A stretch of 12,826 nucleotides of DNA from Bacteroidota bacterium (lineage in GTDB: Bacteria > Bacteroidota > Ignavibacteria > Ignavibacteriales > Ignavibacteriaceae), in the NCBI GenBank assembly GCA_023433685.1, contig JAEYUD010000165.1, forward strand, positions 1-12,826, read 5' to 3'. The translations under genes and the position numbers were made by a program. The notes below the pieces were generated by a model that was not told the DNA's origin, ran no database searches, and worked only from the letters and a program-made list of their open reading frames with translations. The number at the start of each line of letters is the position of its first letter. Positions within the stretch are counted from its first letter, which is position 1. Shown here piece by piece: positions 1 to 6,911 of this stretch.

Positions 1-552
1 ATCCGCACCCATCGCCTGAAGACCGTAAATATTCGATAACGCCACACGTGAGTGGGCGATATCGCCGACGATGCAGACCTTCAAACCCTCGAGTTTCCCC
101 AGCCTCTCCCGGATCGAATACATATCGAGCAATGCTTGTGTGGGGTGCTCATGGATCCCGTCACCGGCGTTGATAACGGTTGCATTTGTTATCTTTGTGA
201 GGTAGTGGGGAACACCCGCGGAAGCGTGGCGGACGACGATCATGTCGACCTTCATGGCTTCGATGTTTCTAACAGTATCCTTGAAGGTTTCACCTTTTGA
301 GACACTTGAACCTGAAACAGAGAAGTTCACCGAATCGGCAGAGAGTCTTTTTTCGGCAAGTTCAAATGAGATACGAGTGCGGGTTGAGTTTTCATAGAAG
401 AGATTAACGATGGTTTTGCCTTGAAGTGTCGGCACTTTTTTAATCGGTCTTTCAAGAACCTGCTTGAATGAGACCGCGGTATCGAGGATGGTGCTGATAT
501 CAGACGCAGAAACACCTTCGAGACCGAGGAGATGTTTAATTTTAAGTTGCAT
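1..552 (-). CDS. pyrB: Aspartate carbamoyltransferase catalytic subunit (PyrB), 5' part only
   Basis: Catalyses carbamoyl phosphate + L-aspartate to N-carbamoyl-L-aspartate, the committed step of cytosolic de novo pyrimidine synthesis. The 184 N-terminal residues are present; the family is usually about 305-320 residues, so the gene continues beyond position 1. Visible motifs are the carbamoyl-phosphate loop FYENSTRTR (residues 52-60), the SxxKGE loop that completes the active site (83-88), RHASAGVPH (108-116), GDGIHEHPTQALLD (130-143) and VGDIAHSRVA at the start of the aspartate-binding domain. The reading is continuous with no frameshift. The ATG at 552 lies 1 nt after the pyrR stop, which predicts one mRNA and translational coupling; no strong Shine-Dalgarno is seen. 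PyrR encoded directly upstream fits its usual role as regulator of this operon. Identification is from motifs and is very secure. Confidence 0.97.
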   Translation of the reverse strand, partial: MQLKIKHLLGLEGVSASDISTILDTAVSFKQVLERPIKKVPTLQGKTIVNLFYENSTRTRISFELAEKRLSADSVNFSVSGSSVSKGETFKDTVRNIEAMKVDMIVVRHASAGVPHYLTKITNATVINAGDGIHEHPTQALLDMYSIRERLGKLEGLKVCIVGDIAHSRVALSNIYGLQAMGAD

Positions 553-553
553 T

Positions 554-1111
554 TCAATCTGTCCGTTCTTGGTTTTCAGTTTCAACAAGGTAAACCGCGT
601 CTTCACCGTCGTGTTCTACCATTCTAAGTCGTACCTCTTCGTTTATCGAAGTTGGGATGTTCTTCCCGACAATATCGGCTTTTATCGGGAGTTCCCGGTG
701 ACCCCGGTCGATAAGGCAGCAGAGTTTTATCGTGGCAGGTCTGCCGAAGTCCATTATCGCGCAGAGGGCTGACCTGATCGTTCTCCCTGTGTAGAGAACG
801 TCATCAACCAGCACAATATTTTTCTCTGAGATATCGAAAGTGATATTGGAAACTGACACTTCGGGTTGTTTGAGGCGGGTTCTGAAATCGTCCCGGTAGA
901 GGGTCACATCGAGAATGCCGAGAGGAACTTCGACATTTTCGATCTCGCGGATTTTGTCACGCAGGCGGGTGGCAAGGTAGGCACCCCTGGTTCTGAGACC
1001 CATTATAATCAGATTTCCGGTACCTTTGTTCTTTTCAATTATTTCGTGTGCCATACGGGTGACAATGCGCCCGAGAGCCTCACGGTCGAGGATTGTTGCT
1101 TTGATGTTCAT
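554..1111 (-). CDS. pyrR: Bifunctional pyr operon regulator / uracil phosphoribosyltransferase (PyrR)
   Basis: PyrR-family protein of 185 residues, a normal length. In characterised members it binds pyr mRNA in a UMP/UTP-dependent way to control attenuation, and also has uracil phosphoribosyltransferase activity. The PRPP-binding signature VLVDDVLYTGRT is at residues 100-111, and the family segment RGHRELPIKADIVGKNIPTS at 136-155; LRTRGAYLA (39-47) is also typical. I chose the ATG at 1111 rather than the in-frame ATG at 1129. The later start gives the family-like N-terminus MNIKATILDREA and has GGAGG (1123-1127) 11 nt upstream, whereas the earlier one lies inside the leader hairpin and lacks a good ribosome site. 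The start overlaps the stop of a 26-codon leader ORF (ATGA), and the ribosome site is buried in a terminator-like hairpin, so expression should depend on leader translation. pyrB follows after 1 nt. Confidence 0.95.
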   Translation of the reverse strand: MNIKATILDREALGRIVTRMAHEIIEKNKGTGNLIIMGLRTRGAYLATRLRDKIREIENVEVPLGILDVTLYRDDFRTRLKQPEVSVSNITFDISEKNIVLVDDVLYTGRTIRSALCAIMDFGRPATIKLCCLIDRGHRELPIKADIVGKNIPTSINEEVRLRMVEHDGEDAVYLVETENQERTD

Positions 1112-1188
1112 ATATAAAAAAACCTCCATGCCCTGAGGGCGCGGAGGTTCCTTTCAGAATTGTGAAAGAGGTGTGAAATTTTCGGCAT
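1108..1188 (-). CDS. Putative 26-codon leader peptide of the pyrRB operon
   Basis: A small ORF in the pyrR leader: ATG at 1188, beginning MPKISHLFHN, ending RAWRFFYI, with TGA at 1110-1108. AAAGGA (1199-1204) lies about 10 nt before the ATG, although it falls within a small hairpin (arms 1189-1194 and 1199-1204) that could mask it. The ORF crosses the whole terminator-like hairpin (1121-1149), and its stop overlaps the pyrR start codon as ATGA. A ribosome translating it would melt the hairpin and arrive at the pyrR start. The layout resembles the E. coli pyrBI leader peptide, where translation close behind RNA polymerase prevents termination when UTP is low. That a peptide is made, and that it senses UTP, is inference. 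Alternatively the ORF could be a chance reading of a structured leader. Confidence 0.5.
   Translation of the reverse strand: MPKISHLFHNSERNLRALRAWRFFYI
1116..1149 (-). terminator. Terminator-like attenuator hairpin that sequesters the pyrR ribosome-binding site
   Basis: On the minus strand the arms AACCTCC (1149-1143) and GGAGGTT (1127-1121) pair perfectly. An inner GCCC/GGGC stem closes a 3-nt loop, with one G-T wobble and one C-A mismatch between the two stems. Seven consecutive T (1122-1116) follow at once, as in a Rho-independent terminator. The 3' arm contains GGAGG, the only good Shine-Dalgarno for the pyrR ATG at 1111, so the same structure could stop transcription and also block translation. 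No clear alternative antiterminator pairing partner was found in the leader; a weaker CTTTC/GAAAG hairpin lies just upstream (1151-1168). On the plus strand no T-run follows, so the element is oriented for pyrRB. Confidence 0.75.
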
Positions 1189-1241
1189 AAAAGGGATTCC
1201 TTTTCTATTTCGCTGAACAGAATTAAAGGTAATTACGGAAT

Positions 1242-1272
1242 CAAATATAAGTTAAAAATATAATTGACACAA
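1242..1272 (-). promoter_or_regulatory. Candidate pyrR promoter of the Bacteroidota type
   Basis: On the minus strand TATATTTG (1249-1242) matches the TAnnTTTG -7 box exactly, and a TTG (1272-1270) lies 20 nt upstream, within the spacing known for Bacteroidota primary-sigma promoters. It would start transcription near 1235, giving a leader of about 125 nt that holds the leader ORF and the hairpin. It rests on consensus matching in AT-rich DNA. Confidence 0.5.
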
Positions 1273-1292
1273 GTTATACCTGGGTCAACTTT

Positions 1293-1341
1293 TTGCACCC
1301 TAAATTATCATTGTACCTTATCGAATAAATTGGTAATTTAT
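1293..1341 (+). promoter_or_regulatory. Candidate promoter region for the secreted protease gene
   Basis: There are two overlapping near-matches to TTG...TAnnTTTG: TTG at 1293-1295 with TACCTTAT at 1314-1321 (spacing 18), and TTG at 1311-1313 with TAATTTAT at 1334-1341 (spacing 20). Both lack the final TG of the -7 box, so neither can be chosen with confidence. The ribosome site AGGAG follows at 1368-1372. Confidence 0.3.
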
Positions 1342-1378
1342 AAAACATTTCTTTTTCATTCACACACAGGAGCAATTA

Positions 1379-4300
1379 GTGAGAAGACTCATACTTCTTC
1401 TAACCATCATCTCCGGAATGTGCGTATCGGCGTACGCCCAACCGGAGGTATCCACAAGATTTCAGAGAATGCTGCAGAACACCAGCTCCGATGATTACGT
1501 AAAAGGGATCATTTTCCTTCGTGATCAGGTTGACGTTCTGGCGCTCGATGAAGAACTTTACAGGATCAAAGCCACCCCTGAGCACCGTGCATACACTGTT
1601 ATTACCACGCTTCAGGAGAAAGCCAACAGCACACAAAGAAACCTCACGAAATATCTTGAAGCGAAATCGACAGAACGTTCCGTTTTCAAGTATACCAATT
1701 TCTGGGTTGTGAACGCTATAGCTGTTGAGGCAAAACGGTCGGTATTTGAAGAGCTTGCAACAAGCATGGAGCTTGCTGCAATGGATCTTGATGCAGCGAC
1801 GTATCTTGACAAACCACTCAACCTTAGAGATGCCGGTGAAAAAGAAGGCAAGGAAGCTGTTGAGCCGGGTGTTAAAATTATCAACGCCCACCTCCTCTGG
1901 CAAATGGGTATTACCGGTGCCGGCACGATTGTGATGGGCGAGGATACCGGTGTGCGTAACACACACGTCGCGCTTGCAGCAAAATGGAGAGGGAATTTTG
2001 TACCGGCAAATCAGGCATGGCTTGATCCTGCCGGTGGAACCACCACCCCTTCCGACTGTGATGGACACGGTACCCACACCATGGGTACTATGACAGGCGT
2101 TTCGCCATCCGGTGACACTGTGGGTGTTGCTCCGGGCGCGCAGTGGATAGCCGCCAAGACCATTTGTACAGGAACCTCCCTGACAAACCACCTGGCAGCC
2201 TTCCAGTGGGCTATGAACCCTGATGGCAACCCATCGACAGTGACAGACATGCCTGCTTCGATCAACAACAGCTGGTATGATCCAGACGCGGTTAATGAAT
2301 GCACGGGACAGTACGTCTCCCTTTTCAACGCGGTTGAAGCGGCGGGTATCGCTATCTGCTTTTCGGCAGGCAACAGCGGGCCGAACCCCTCAACCATCAC
2401 CATGCCCAAAAACATCAACACTAACGAAGTGAACGTTTTCGCTATGGCAGCCATTGATGGAGCAGCCTGGCTCGGTGGAAACAATAATCCTGTTGCCAGC
2501 TTCTCGAGCCGCGGACCTTCCACTTGCGGTGGAACAGGTTCGCTTCTTATAAAACCTGAAGTTTCTGCTCCGGGTGTAAACGTAAGATCATGTTACGGAA
2601 GTGGTGACAATAACTATTCGTATCTTGACGGAACCTCGATGGCTTCACCGCATGTTGCCGGCGCGGTGGCACTTCTTAAATCAGCATTTCCGTCACTGAC
2701 CGGGCACCAGATCAAAATGGCGCTCTACAGCACAGCCCGTGATCTTGGAACTCCCGGCGAAGACAACAATTACGGTAGAGGTCTTATCGATGTTTTTGCC
2801 GCTTACACACTGCTTGCAACCGGTCCTGGCTTCCCAAGCAATCCCGTTCCGCAGAATGGTGCCACTGCTATTCAGCTTGCAACATCACCAACTGTATCAT
2901 GGACAAATCCTGACAGCACTACTAAAACCACCGTTTACTTCTCGACAGACATGAACGCGGTTGTTACGATGAACGCATCCGCTGTCGTAAGAGCGGGTGC
3001 CATCTATACGAATTATACAAGTTCTGCCCCCCTTCAGTATGGTAAAACGTACTACTGGAGAGTTAACGTTTCCGACGCGAACGACTCAACCATCGGCGGT
3101 GTGTGGTCTTTCACAACAATTCCACCTCCAGCACCTGTAGCCCCGACAAACGTTACAGCAACCTGGTCAGGCGCGAACAACCAGGCTACAATAACCTGGA
3201 CAGTACCGACCACCAATGTTAACGGTTTCCCGATCACGGTTGATTCATCTGTTGTTTGGGTGAACGGAACCACAAGGCTCGGCAAGGTTAATGGTACAGG
3301 AAACCAGTTCGTTACTGATGGATTGCCAACAGGCATACACGTGTTTAACGTGGTGGCTTTTGACAGCAGTTACGGATCCGCGATGGGTAATTCCGCGCCA
3401 ACCGGTATAGGCATATATGCTTCAGTTTACAAAAGAAGCAAATATGTCGCTATAAGAGACCTGCAGAACGCGCTTGATACAGTATTGGTACCCGCGATGG
3501 AAGCCAATATTGTTAAAGTGATAGTGAGGCTTGATACGATCTTCCACTCTTACGATGCGGATCTTGATATCTACCTGAAAGGACCTGACGGCACTGAAGT
3601 TGAGCTCTCAACAGACAATGGCTCTTCCGGTGACAACTACATTATGACCATTTTTGATGACGAGGCCACTGCTTCAATAACAACCGGAACCGCACCTTTT
3701 ACCGGTACATTCAAACCTGAGTTTCCCCTCTCGGCTTTTACAAACAAGCAATCCGGTGGTGCCTGGATACTCAGGGTGTACGATGATTCAAACATCGATA
3801 CCGGTTCTGTAAGAGGCTGGACGCTTACACTCATCACCGCTGCTCCCGTTCCTGTTGAGCTTGCATCATTCAACGCGACGGCAATTGGTAACAGCGTTGA
3901 ACTTGGCTGGATCACTGCCACAGAGACCAACAACATGGGCTTCGAGGTTGAAAGAAAAGCCGGTAATGGTTCGTTCGAGAAGGTTGGATTTGTATCCGGA
4001 AGCGGAACAACTACCGAGTCGAGAAATTACTCATTCACGGATAAAAACCTTTCAGCAGCGATTTACTCTTACCGCCTGAAGCAGGTTGATCTGAATGGTG
4101 AGTATAAATACACCAACGAAGTTGAAGTTAATGTTGACCTTCCGCTTGAGTTTGGTTTGAGCCAGAACTATCCCAATCCGTTCAACCCATCAACCATGAT
4201 CAACTTCGCGCTTCCCGTTGAAGCGAAAGTTACAGTAAAGGTTTTTGACGCGATCGGACAGGAAGTGGCAACGCTTGTTAACAGTAACTTTGCGGCCGGA

Positions 4301-4423
4301 AACCACAGCGTGAATTTCGATGCCTCCAAACTCAACAGTGGATTGTATGTGTATACGATCAACGCTGAAGGAACAGATGGGAAGAAGTTCAATAAAACCA
4401 TGAAAATGATGCTTCTAAAGTAA
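1379..4423 (+). CDS. Secreted subtilisin-family (S8) serine protease with P-domain and T9SS sorting domain
   Basis: An exported endopeptidase of 1014 residues. In order: signal peptide (1 to about 20, AYA before Q21), propeptide-like region (about 25-150), S8 catalytic domain (about 165-480), two FnIII-like domains (about 486-580 and 587-680), a proprotein-convertase P-domain (about 700-820), a linker beginning PVELASFNA, and a type IX sorting domain (923-1014) with NYPNPFNPST. The triad is Asp189 (GEDTGV), His230 (DGHGTHT) and Ser420 (GTSMASPHVAG), with oxyanion Asn332 (SAGNSGP), so it should be active. The catalytic core recalls bacillopeptidase F-like S8 enzymes. The sorting domain predicts Sec export, then T9SS passage across the outer membrane to the surface or medium, with the C-terminus removed. 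The start is GTG with AGGAG six nt upstream, and no other start fits the signal peptide better. It is monocistronic, divergent from pyrR and closed by a terminator. The substrate cannot be deduced. Confidence 0.95.
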   Translation: MRRLILLLTIISGMCVSAYAQPEVSTRFQRMLQNTSSDDYVKGIIFLRDQVDVLALDEELYRIKATPEHRAYTVITTLQEKANSTQRNLTKYLEAKSTERSVFKYTNFWVVNAIAVEAKRSVFEELATSMELAAMDLDAATYLDKPLNLRDAGEKEGKEAVEPGVKIINAHLLWQMGITGAGTIVMGEDTGVRNTHVALAAKWRGNFVPANQAWLDPAGGTTTPSDCDGHGTHTMGTMTGVSPSGDTVGVAPGAQWIAAKTICTGTSLTNHLAAFQWAMNPDGNPSTVTDMPASINNSWYDPDAVNECTGQYVSLFNAVEAAGIAICFSAGNSGPNPSTITMPKNINTNEVNVFAMAAIDGAAWLGGNNNPVASFSSRGPSTCGGTGSLLIKPEVSAPGVNVRSCYGSGDNNYSYLDGTSMASPHVAGAVALLKSAFPSLTGHQIKMALYSTARDLGTPGEDNNYGRGLIDVFAAYTLLATGPGFPSNPVPQNGATAIQLATSPTVSWTNPDSTTKTTVYFSTDMNAVVTMNASAVVRAGAIYTNYTSSAPLQYGKTYYWRVNVSDANDSTIGGVWSFTTIPPPAPVAPTNVTATWSGANNQATITWTVPTTNVNGFPITVDSSVVWVNGTTRLGKVNGTGNQFVTDGLPTGIHVFNVVAFDSSYGSAMGNSAPTGIGIYASVYKRSKYVAIRDLQNALDTVLVPAMEANIVKVIVRLDTIFHSYDADLDIYLKGPDGTEVELSTDNGSSGDNYIMTIFDDEATASITTGTAPFTGTFKPEFPLSAFTNKQSGGAWILRVYDDSNIDTGSVRGWTLTLITAAPVPVELASFNATAIGNSVELGWITATETNNMGFEVERKAGNGSFEKVGFVSGSGTTTESRNYSFTDKNLSAAIYSYRLKQVDLNGEYKYTNEVEVNVDLPLEFGLSQNYPNPFNPSTMINFALPVEAKVTVKVFDAIGQEVATLVNSNFAAGNHSVNFDASKLNSGLYVYTINAEGTDGKKFNKTMKMMLLK

Positions 4424-4442
4424 AATTTCTGTTAAATATTTT

Positions 4443-4472
4443 AAGAGCCGGCCAACCCGGCTCTTTTTTTTT
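4443..4472 (+). terminator. Rho-independent terminator of the protease gene
   Basis: AAGAGCCGG (4443-4451) pairs perfectly with CCGGCTCTT (4457-4465) around the 5-nt loop CCAAC, and an unbroken T-run reaches 4472. It lies 20 nt after the protease stop codon. The A-run on the far side is short, so it acts mainly in the plus direction. Confidence 0.92.
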
Positions 4473-4483
4473 ATTTAATTTAT

Positions 4484-4491
4484 TAGATTTG
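4484..4491 (+). promoter_or_regulatory. Candidate -7 promoter box for the DUF2254-like gene
   Basis: TAGATTTG matches the Bacteroidota TAnnTTTG box exactly and lies 27 nt before the ATG at 4519, giving a short 5' UTR. The upstream -33 region would fall in the T-tract of the preceding terminator, where TTT replaces TTG. The match is good but isolated. Confidence 0.4.
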
Positions 4492-4518
4492 TAAATTCGA
4501 TAAATAAGATTTTAATAG

Positions 4519-6108
4519 ATGAACCCCGAAACTCCCAGACCCCAAAAGATATCGGTACCCTGGACAAAGCCGCTCGCATTGCTTTTTGTCAGCGCCATGC
4601 TTATCTATCTTTTCGGCAGGTTGGTCGATCATCTCTTTGTGTATTTCAATTTTAATCCTCTTGCCGCGCTGTATTCCCCACAAATAGATTCACTTACCAA
4701 TACACTCGGCGGTCTTGGTGAAGTGGTGACAAGCGTGCTTTCGATCGAAATAACGGCACTCGCTATCATAGTACAGTTGGCTGCAAACAAGTATTCATCG
4801 AAAATATTTGAGCTTTTCTTCGAGAACAAGATCAATGTTGTCATCCTTTTTATCTACGTTATAACAGCGATCGTGACCGTACTTGTAGTAAATACCCTGA
4901 ACGCCGCTGAATCTTATAAGTTTGCATACTCGATCACACAATTACTCATACTTGTGATCCTCAGTCTGGTTGTGGTGATCCCGCACTTCAATTATGTTTT
5001 CCATTTTCTTCGTCCTGATAATTTCCTCTTGTACGTGGAAAACGAGGTGAGAAATGTGCTTGAAGGCGTGATCAAAAGCAGAAGAAAAGGAAGAAAATAC
5101 ATTGAAGGTGAAAAACTTCTCGTTAATGAAAAGATAAATTTCATTGGTGATGTGGCGATTAACTCGATAATGTCAGGTGACCGTGCGAGTACACTTCTCT
5201 GCATCAATTCACTTAAGAACGTTCTTTCCCATTATATCAAATTAAAGGACAGGCTTCCGGAAAACTGGGACAACCTGAGTGGTTCAGTGCTCCTTGATCC
5301 TGATTTTTCGAGCTTCGCGCCTTATGTTCTCAAGAAGATTGAAAACAAAAAGATCTTTCTTGAAACGAAAGTTTTCAAACTTTATGAGATGCTTTTCGAG
5401 CATGGAAGAAAGTCGATGCGCGATGTAATGTCGGGCATACTTCTTAACGTTGAGCTCATTTCTTATGAGGCGATGAAGAATGAAGACGACGGAACTCTTC
5501 AGATGGCGTTTCAGTACATGAACACCTTTCTCCGGATCGGTATCCGAGAAAAAGATCCCAGAACCGTGTTCACCGCGCTTGAGCACTACAGACTGATCGC
5601 GGAAGAAACCTTGACATACAAACCGAAACTTGCCGAAGAACTTTCATATTACTTTAAATATTATGGGCACGAATCGGTTAAGAACAACGTCTTATTCATT
5701 CTGGAAACCGCGGCATACGATCTTTGCCTCCTGAATGAGAAGGCGTACGATGTTCAAGCACCAAATATTGACAAGTTGCTCGATATCTTCCTCACTGTTG
5801 ACCAGGCAATAGAGGACAGCGAAAAACACCACGAGAGCAAGGAAGAAATGTCGTTACTGGGTGTGAGGATTGCGCAGATAAGACTAGCAGGGTATTATTT
5901 GCTGAAAGGCAATGAAACACTCGCGAAAAAGATTTATGATGATATCAAAGTTGAGCCTGTTGTCAGGATCAGGAAGATCAGGGAAATCATCATGAATACC
6001 CAAAATGAAGAATTTTGGGAGATCACCCCCCGTGGCATCAATTTTTATTACATGCCACAGGACAGAAAAGATGCTCTGACAACATTTTTCGCCTGGTTTG
6101 AGGAGTAG
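4519..6108 (+). CDS. Four-helix integral membrane protein, DUF2254-like
   Basis: A 529-residue protein without a cleavable signal. Hydrophobic segments lie near residues 18-42, 66-88, 107-127 and 135-163, followed by about 365 soluble, charged, apparently alpha-helical residues. The second and third segments (EVVTSVLSIEITALAIIVQL, then AANKYSSKIFELFF and a following membrane helix) resemble DUF2254, a family of predicted bacterial membrane proteins of unknown function with a similar LQLASSQFSPR-like stretch. I assign it from remembered family pattern only. The long C-terminal part contains repeated amphipathic helices that could form a TPR-like scaffold. The ATG at 4519 has no clear Shine-Dalgarno but is preceded by an A/T-rich leader and a TAGATTTG box. 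It stands alone between a terminator and a 187-nt gap. No function is proposed. Confidence 0.75.
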   Translation: MNPETPRPQKISVPWTKPLALLFVSAMLIYLFGRLVDHLFVYFNFNPLAALYSPQIDSLTNTLGGLGEVVTSVLSIEITALAIIVQLAANKYSSKIFELFFENKINVVILFIYVITAIVTVLVVNTLNAAESYKFAYSITQLLILVILSLVVVIPHFNYVFHFLRPDNFLLYVENEVRNVLEGVIKSRRKGRKYIEGEKLLVNEKINFIGDVAINSIMSGDRASTLLCINSLKNVLSHYIKLKDRLPENWDNLSGSVLLDPDFSSFAPYVLKKIENKKIFLETKVFKLYEMLFEHGRKSMRDVMSGILLNVELISYEAMKNEDDGTLQMAFQYMNTFLRIGIREKDPRTVFTALEHYRLIAEETLTYKPKLAEELSYYFKYYGHESVKNNVLFILETAAYDLCLLNEKAYDVQAPNIDKLLDIFLTVDQAIEDSEKHHESKEEMSLLGVRIAQIRLAGYYLLKGNETLAKKIYDDIKVEPVVRIRKIREIIMNTQNEEFWEITPRGINFYYMPQDRKDALTTFFAWFEE

Positions 6109-6115
6109 AAATTTA

Positions 6116-6148
6116 TTTTTGATTTAAATCATGCAGTTAAATCAAAAA
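6116..6148. terminator. A/T-rich inverted repeat after the DUF2254-like gene, possible weak terminator
   Basis: TTTTTGATTTAA (6116-6127) pairs over 12 bp with TTAAATCAAAAA (6137-6148) across a 9-nt loop. It starts 8 nt after the stop at 6108. The stem has only two G-C pairs, and on the plus strand the right arm is A-rich rather than T-rich, so a standard terminator is doubtful. It could also be an operator-like site for the next operon. Confidence 0.35.
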
Positions 6149-6295
6149 AATGTTTAATTTCTCCCTTAGATTTTTAAAACAGTTGCATTTTTACCAGAAT
6201 TTATTTAATATTCCGTTTAAGAGAATGTAGTTAAAGATAAATTTTTCAATTTATTTAATTAATCGAATCCATCATCATCATTCATAGGAGTTAAC

Positions 6296-6880
6296 ATGGC
6301 TAACGGGAACAGCGTCCACCAAGAACCAAAAACTGCGTTCGGCCGTTTTATGGTTTACACGGTTGTTGCAAAATACGCGAATAACATTCAAGGTTTCGTG
6401 TATATGGGCGCGGCTTTACTCATCATTATTGTCGGTTTAAGAGGTCTGGGTGATCTCGCCGGTTCCATCTCGCTCGTTCCGGGTTTCCTTCTGGGAGCCG
6501 CACCGGATCCTGCTGAACCTTTAAGAAGAAGCATTGACCCCAACTGGGTAATGGGTGCTCTTTTTCTGGAATTCTTCCTTCTTATGATCCTCGCGATAGT
6601 AACCTTCTTTACACCTGAAGAGTACGGGCATATTGCCACCGCCGCGGAAGAAGAAAAACCAAAGGCAGCTGATACTGCATTCAATAGTGTGATCTCTGTT
6701 CCTAAAGGACTTTCTGCCGACCTTAAAGCCGAGCTTGAATCGCTCCAGAGAGTTGCTGACGATCAGATAAAAGTTGTTAACAGTGTTATAGACCAGTATA
6801 ACGCCCTCAACAAGAAGATAACAGTTATTCAACAGCAGTCATTACAGGCTCTTTCAGACCTTAAGACCAAAATCTCCTGA
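6296..6880 (+). CDS. GldL-like inner-membrane protein with two TM helices and C-terminal coiled coil
   Basis: A 194-residue protein. A cytoplasmic N-terminus is followed by TM1 (about 32-54), a short loop with a DPAEPLRRS segment, TM2 (about 84-106) ending in TPEE, then a linker and a heptad-like helix (about 138-192). This order resembles GldL/PorL, the membrane motor subunit of the T9SS, which couples proton flow to rotation of GldM. GldL has a key glutamate in TM2 and an FEP-type end to that helix; here Glu92 lies inside TM2. The loop between helices is longer than in typical GldL, and overall sequence similarity is weak, so I give no symbol. AGGAG (6286-6290) lies 5 nt before the ATG. It heads a co-directional run with the GldM-like gene 31 nt downstream, the gene order of gldL-gldM. 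An unrelated two-TM coiled-coil protein is the alternative. Confidence 0.5.
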   Translation: MANGNSVHQEPKTAFGRFMVYTVVAKYANNIQGFVYMGAALLIIIVGLRGLGDLAGSISLVPGFLLGAAPDPAEPLRRSIDPNWVMGALFLEFFLLMILAIVTFFTPEEYGHIATAAEEEKPKAADTAFNSVISVPKGLSADLKAELESLQRVADDQIKVVNSVIDQYNALNKKITVIQQQSLQALSDLKTKIS

Positions 6881-6911
6881 TCACGCGCACTTAAACTGAA
6901 AGGAGATTAAA

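Noticed and set aside
52..300. Plus-strand open frame opposite pyrB
   Set aside because: The minus strand carries clear PyrB motifs here; the plus frame has no family features.
1112..1129. Upstream in-frame ATG of pyrR at 1129
   Set aside because: It lies inside the leader hairpin, overlaps the GGAGG that serves the ATG at 1111, and adds six residues not typical of PyrR.
1121..1149. Reading the pyrR leader hairpin as a plus-strand terminator
   Set aside because: No plus-strand gene ends here and no T-run follows on that strand; the T-run is on the minus strand.
1261..1292. TTGACA at 1264-1269 as an E. coli-type -35 box
   Set aside because: No TATAAT-like -10 box is found at a 16-18 nt spacing; the Bacteroidota-type pattern fits this genome better.
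1264..1494. Plus-strand open frame spanning the protease promoter and start
   Set aside because: It overlaps the signal-peptide region in another frame, and its product has no recognisable character.
1400..2191. Long open frame of 263 codons on the minus strand inside the protease gene
   Set aside because: Its product looks low-quality and cysteine-rich, and it lies opposite a well-supported protease domain; it is a shadow of that gene.
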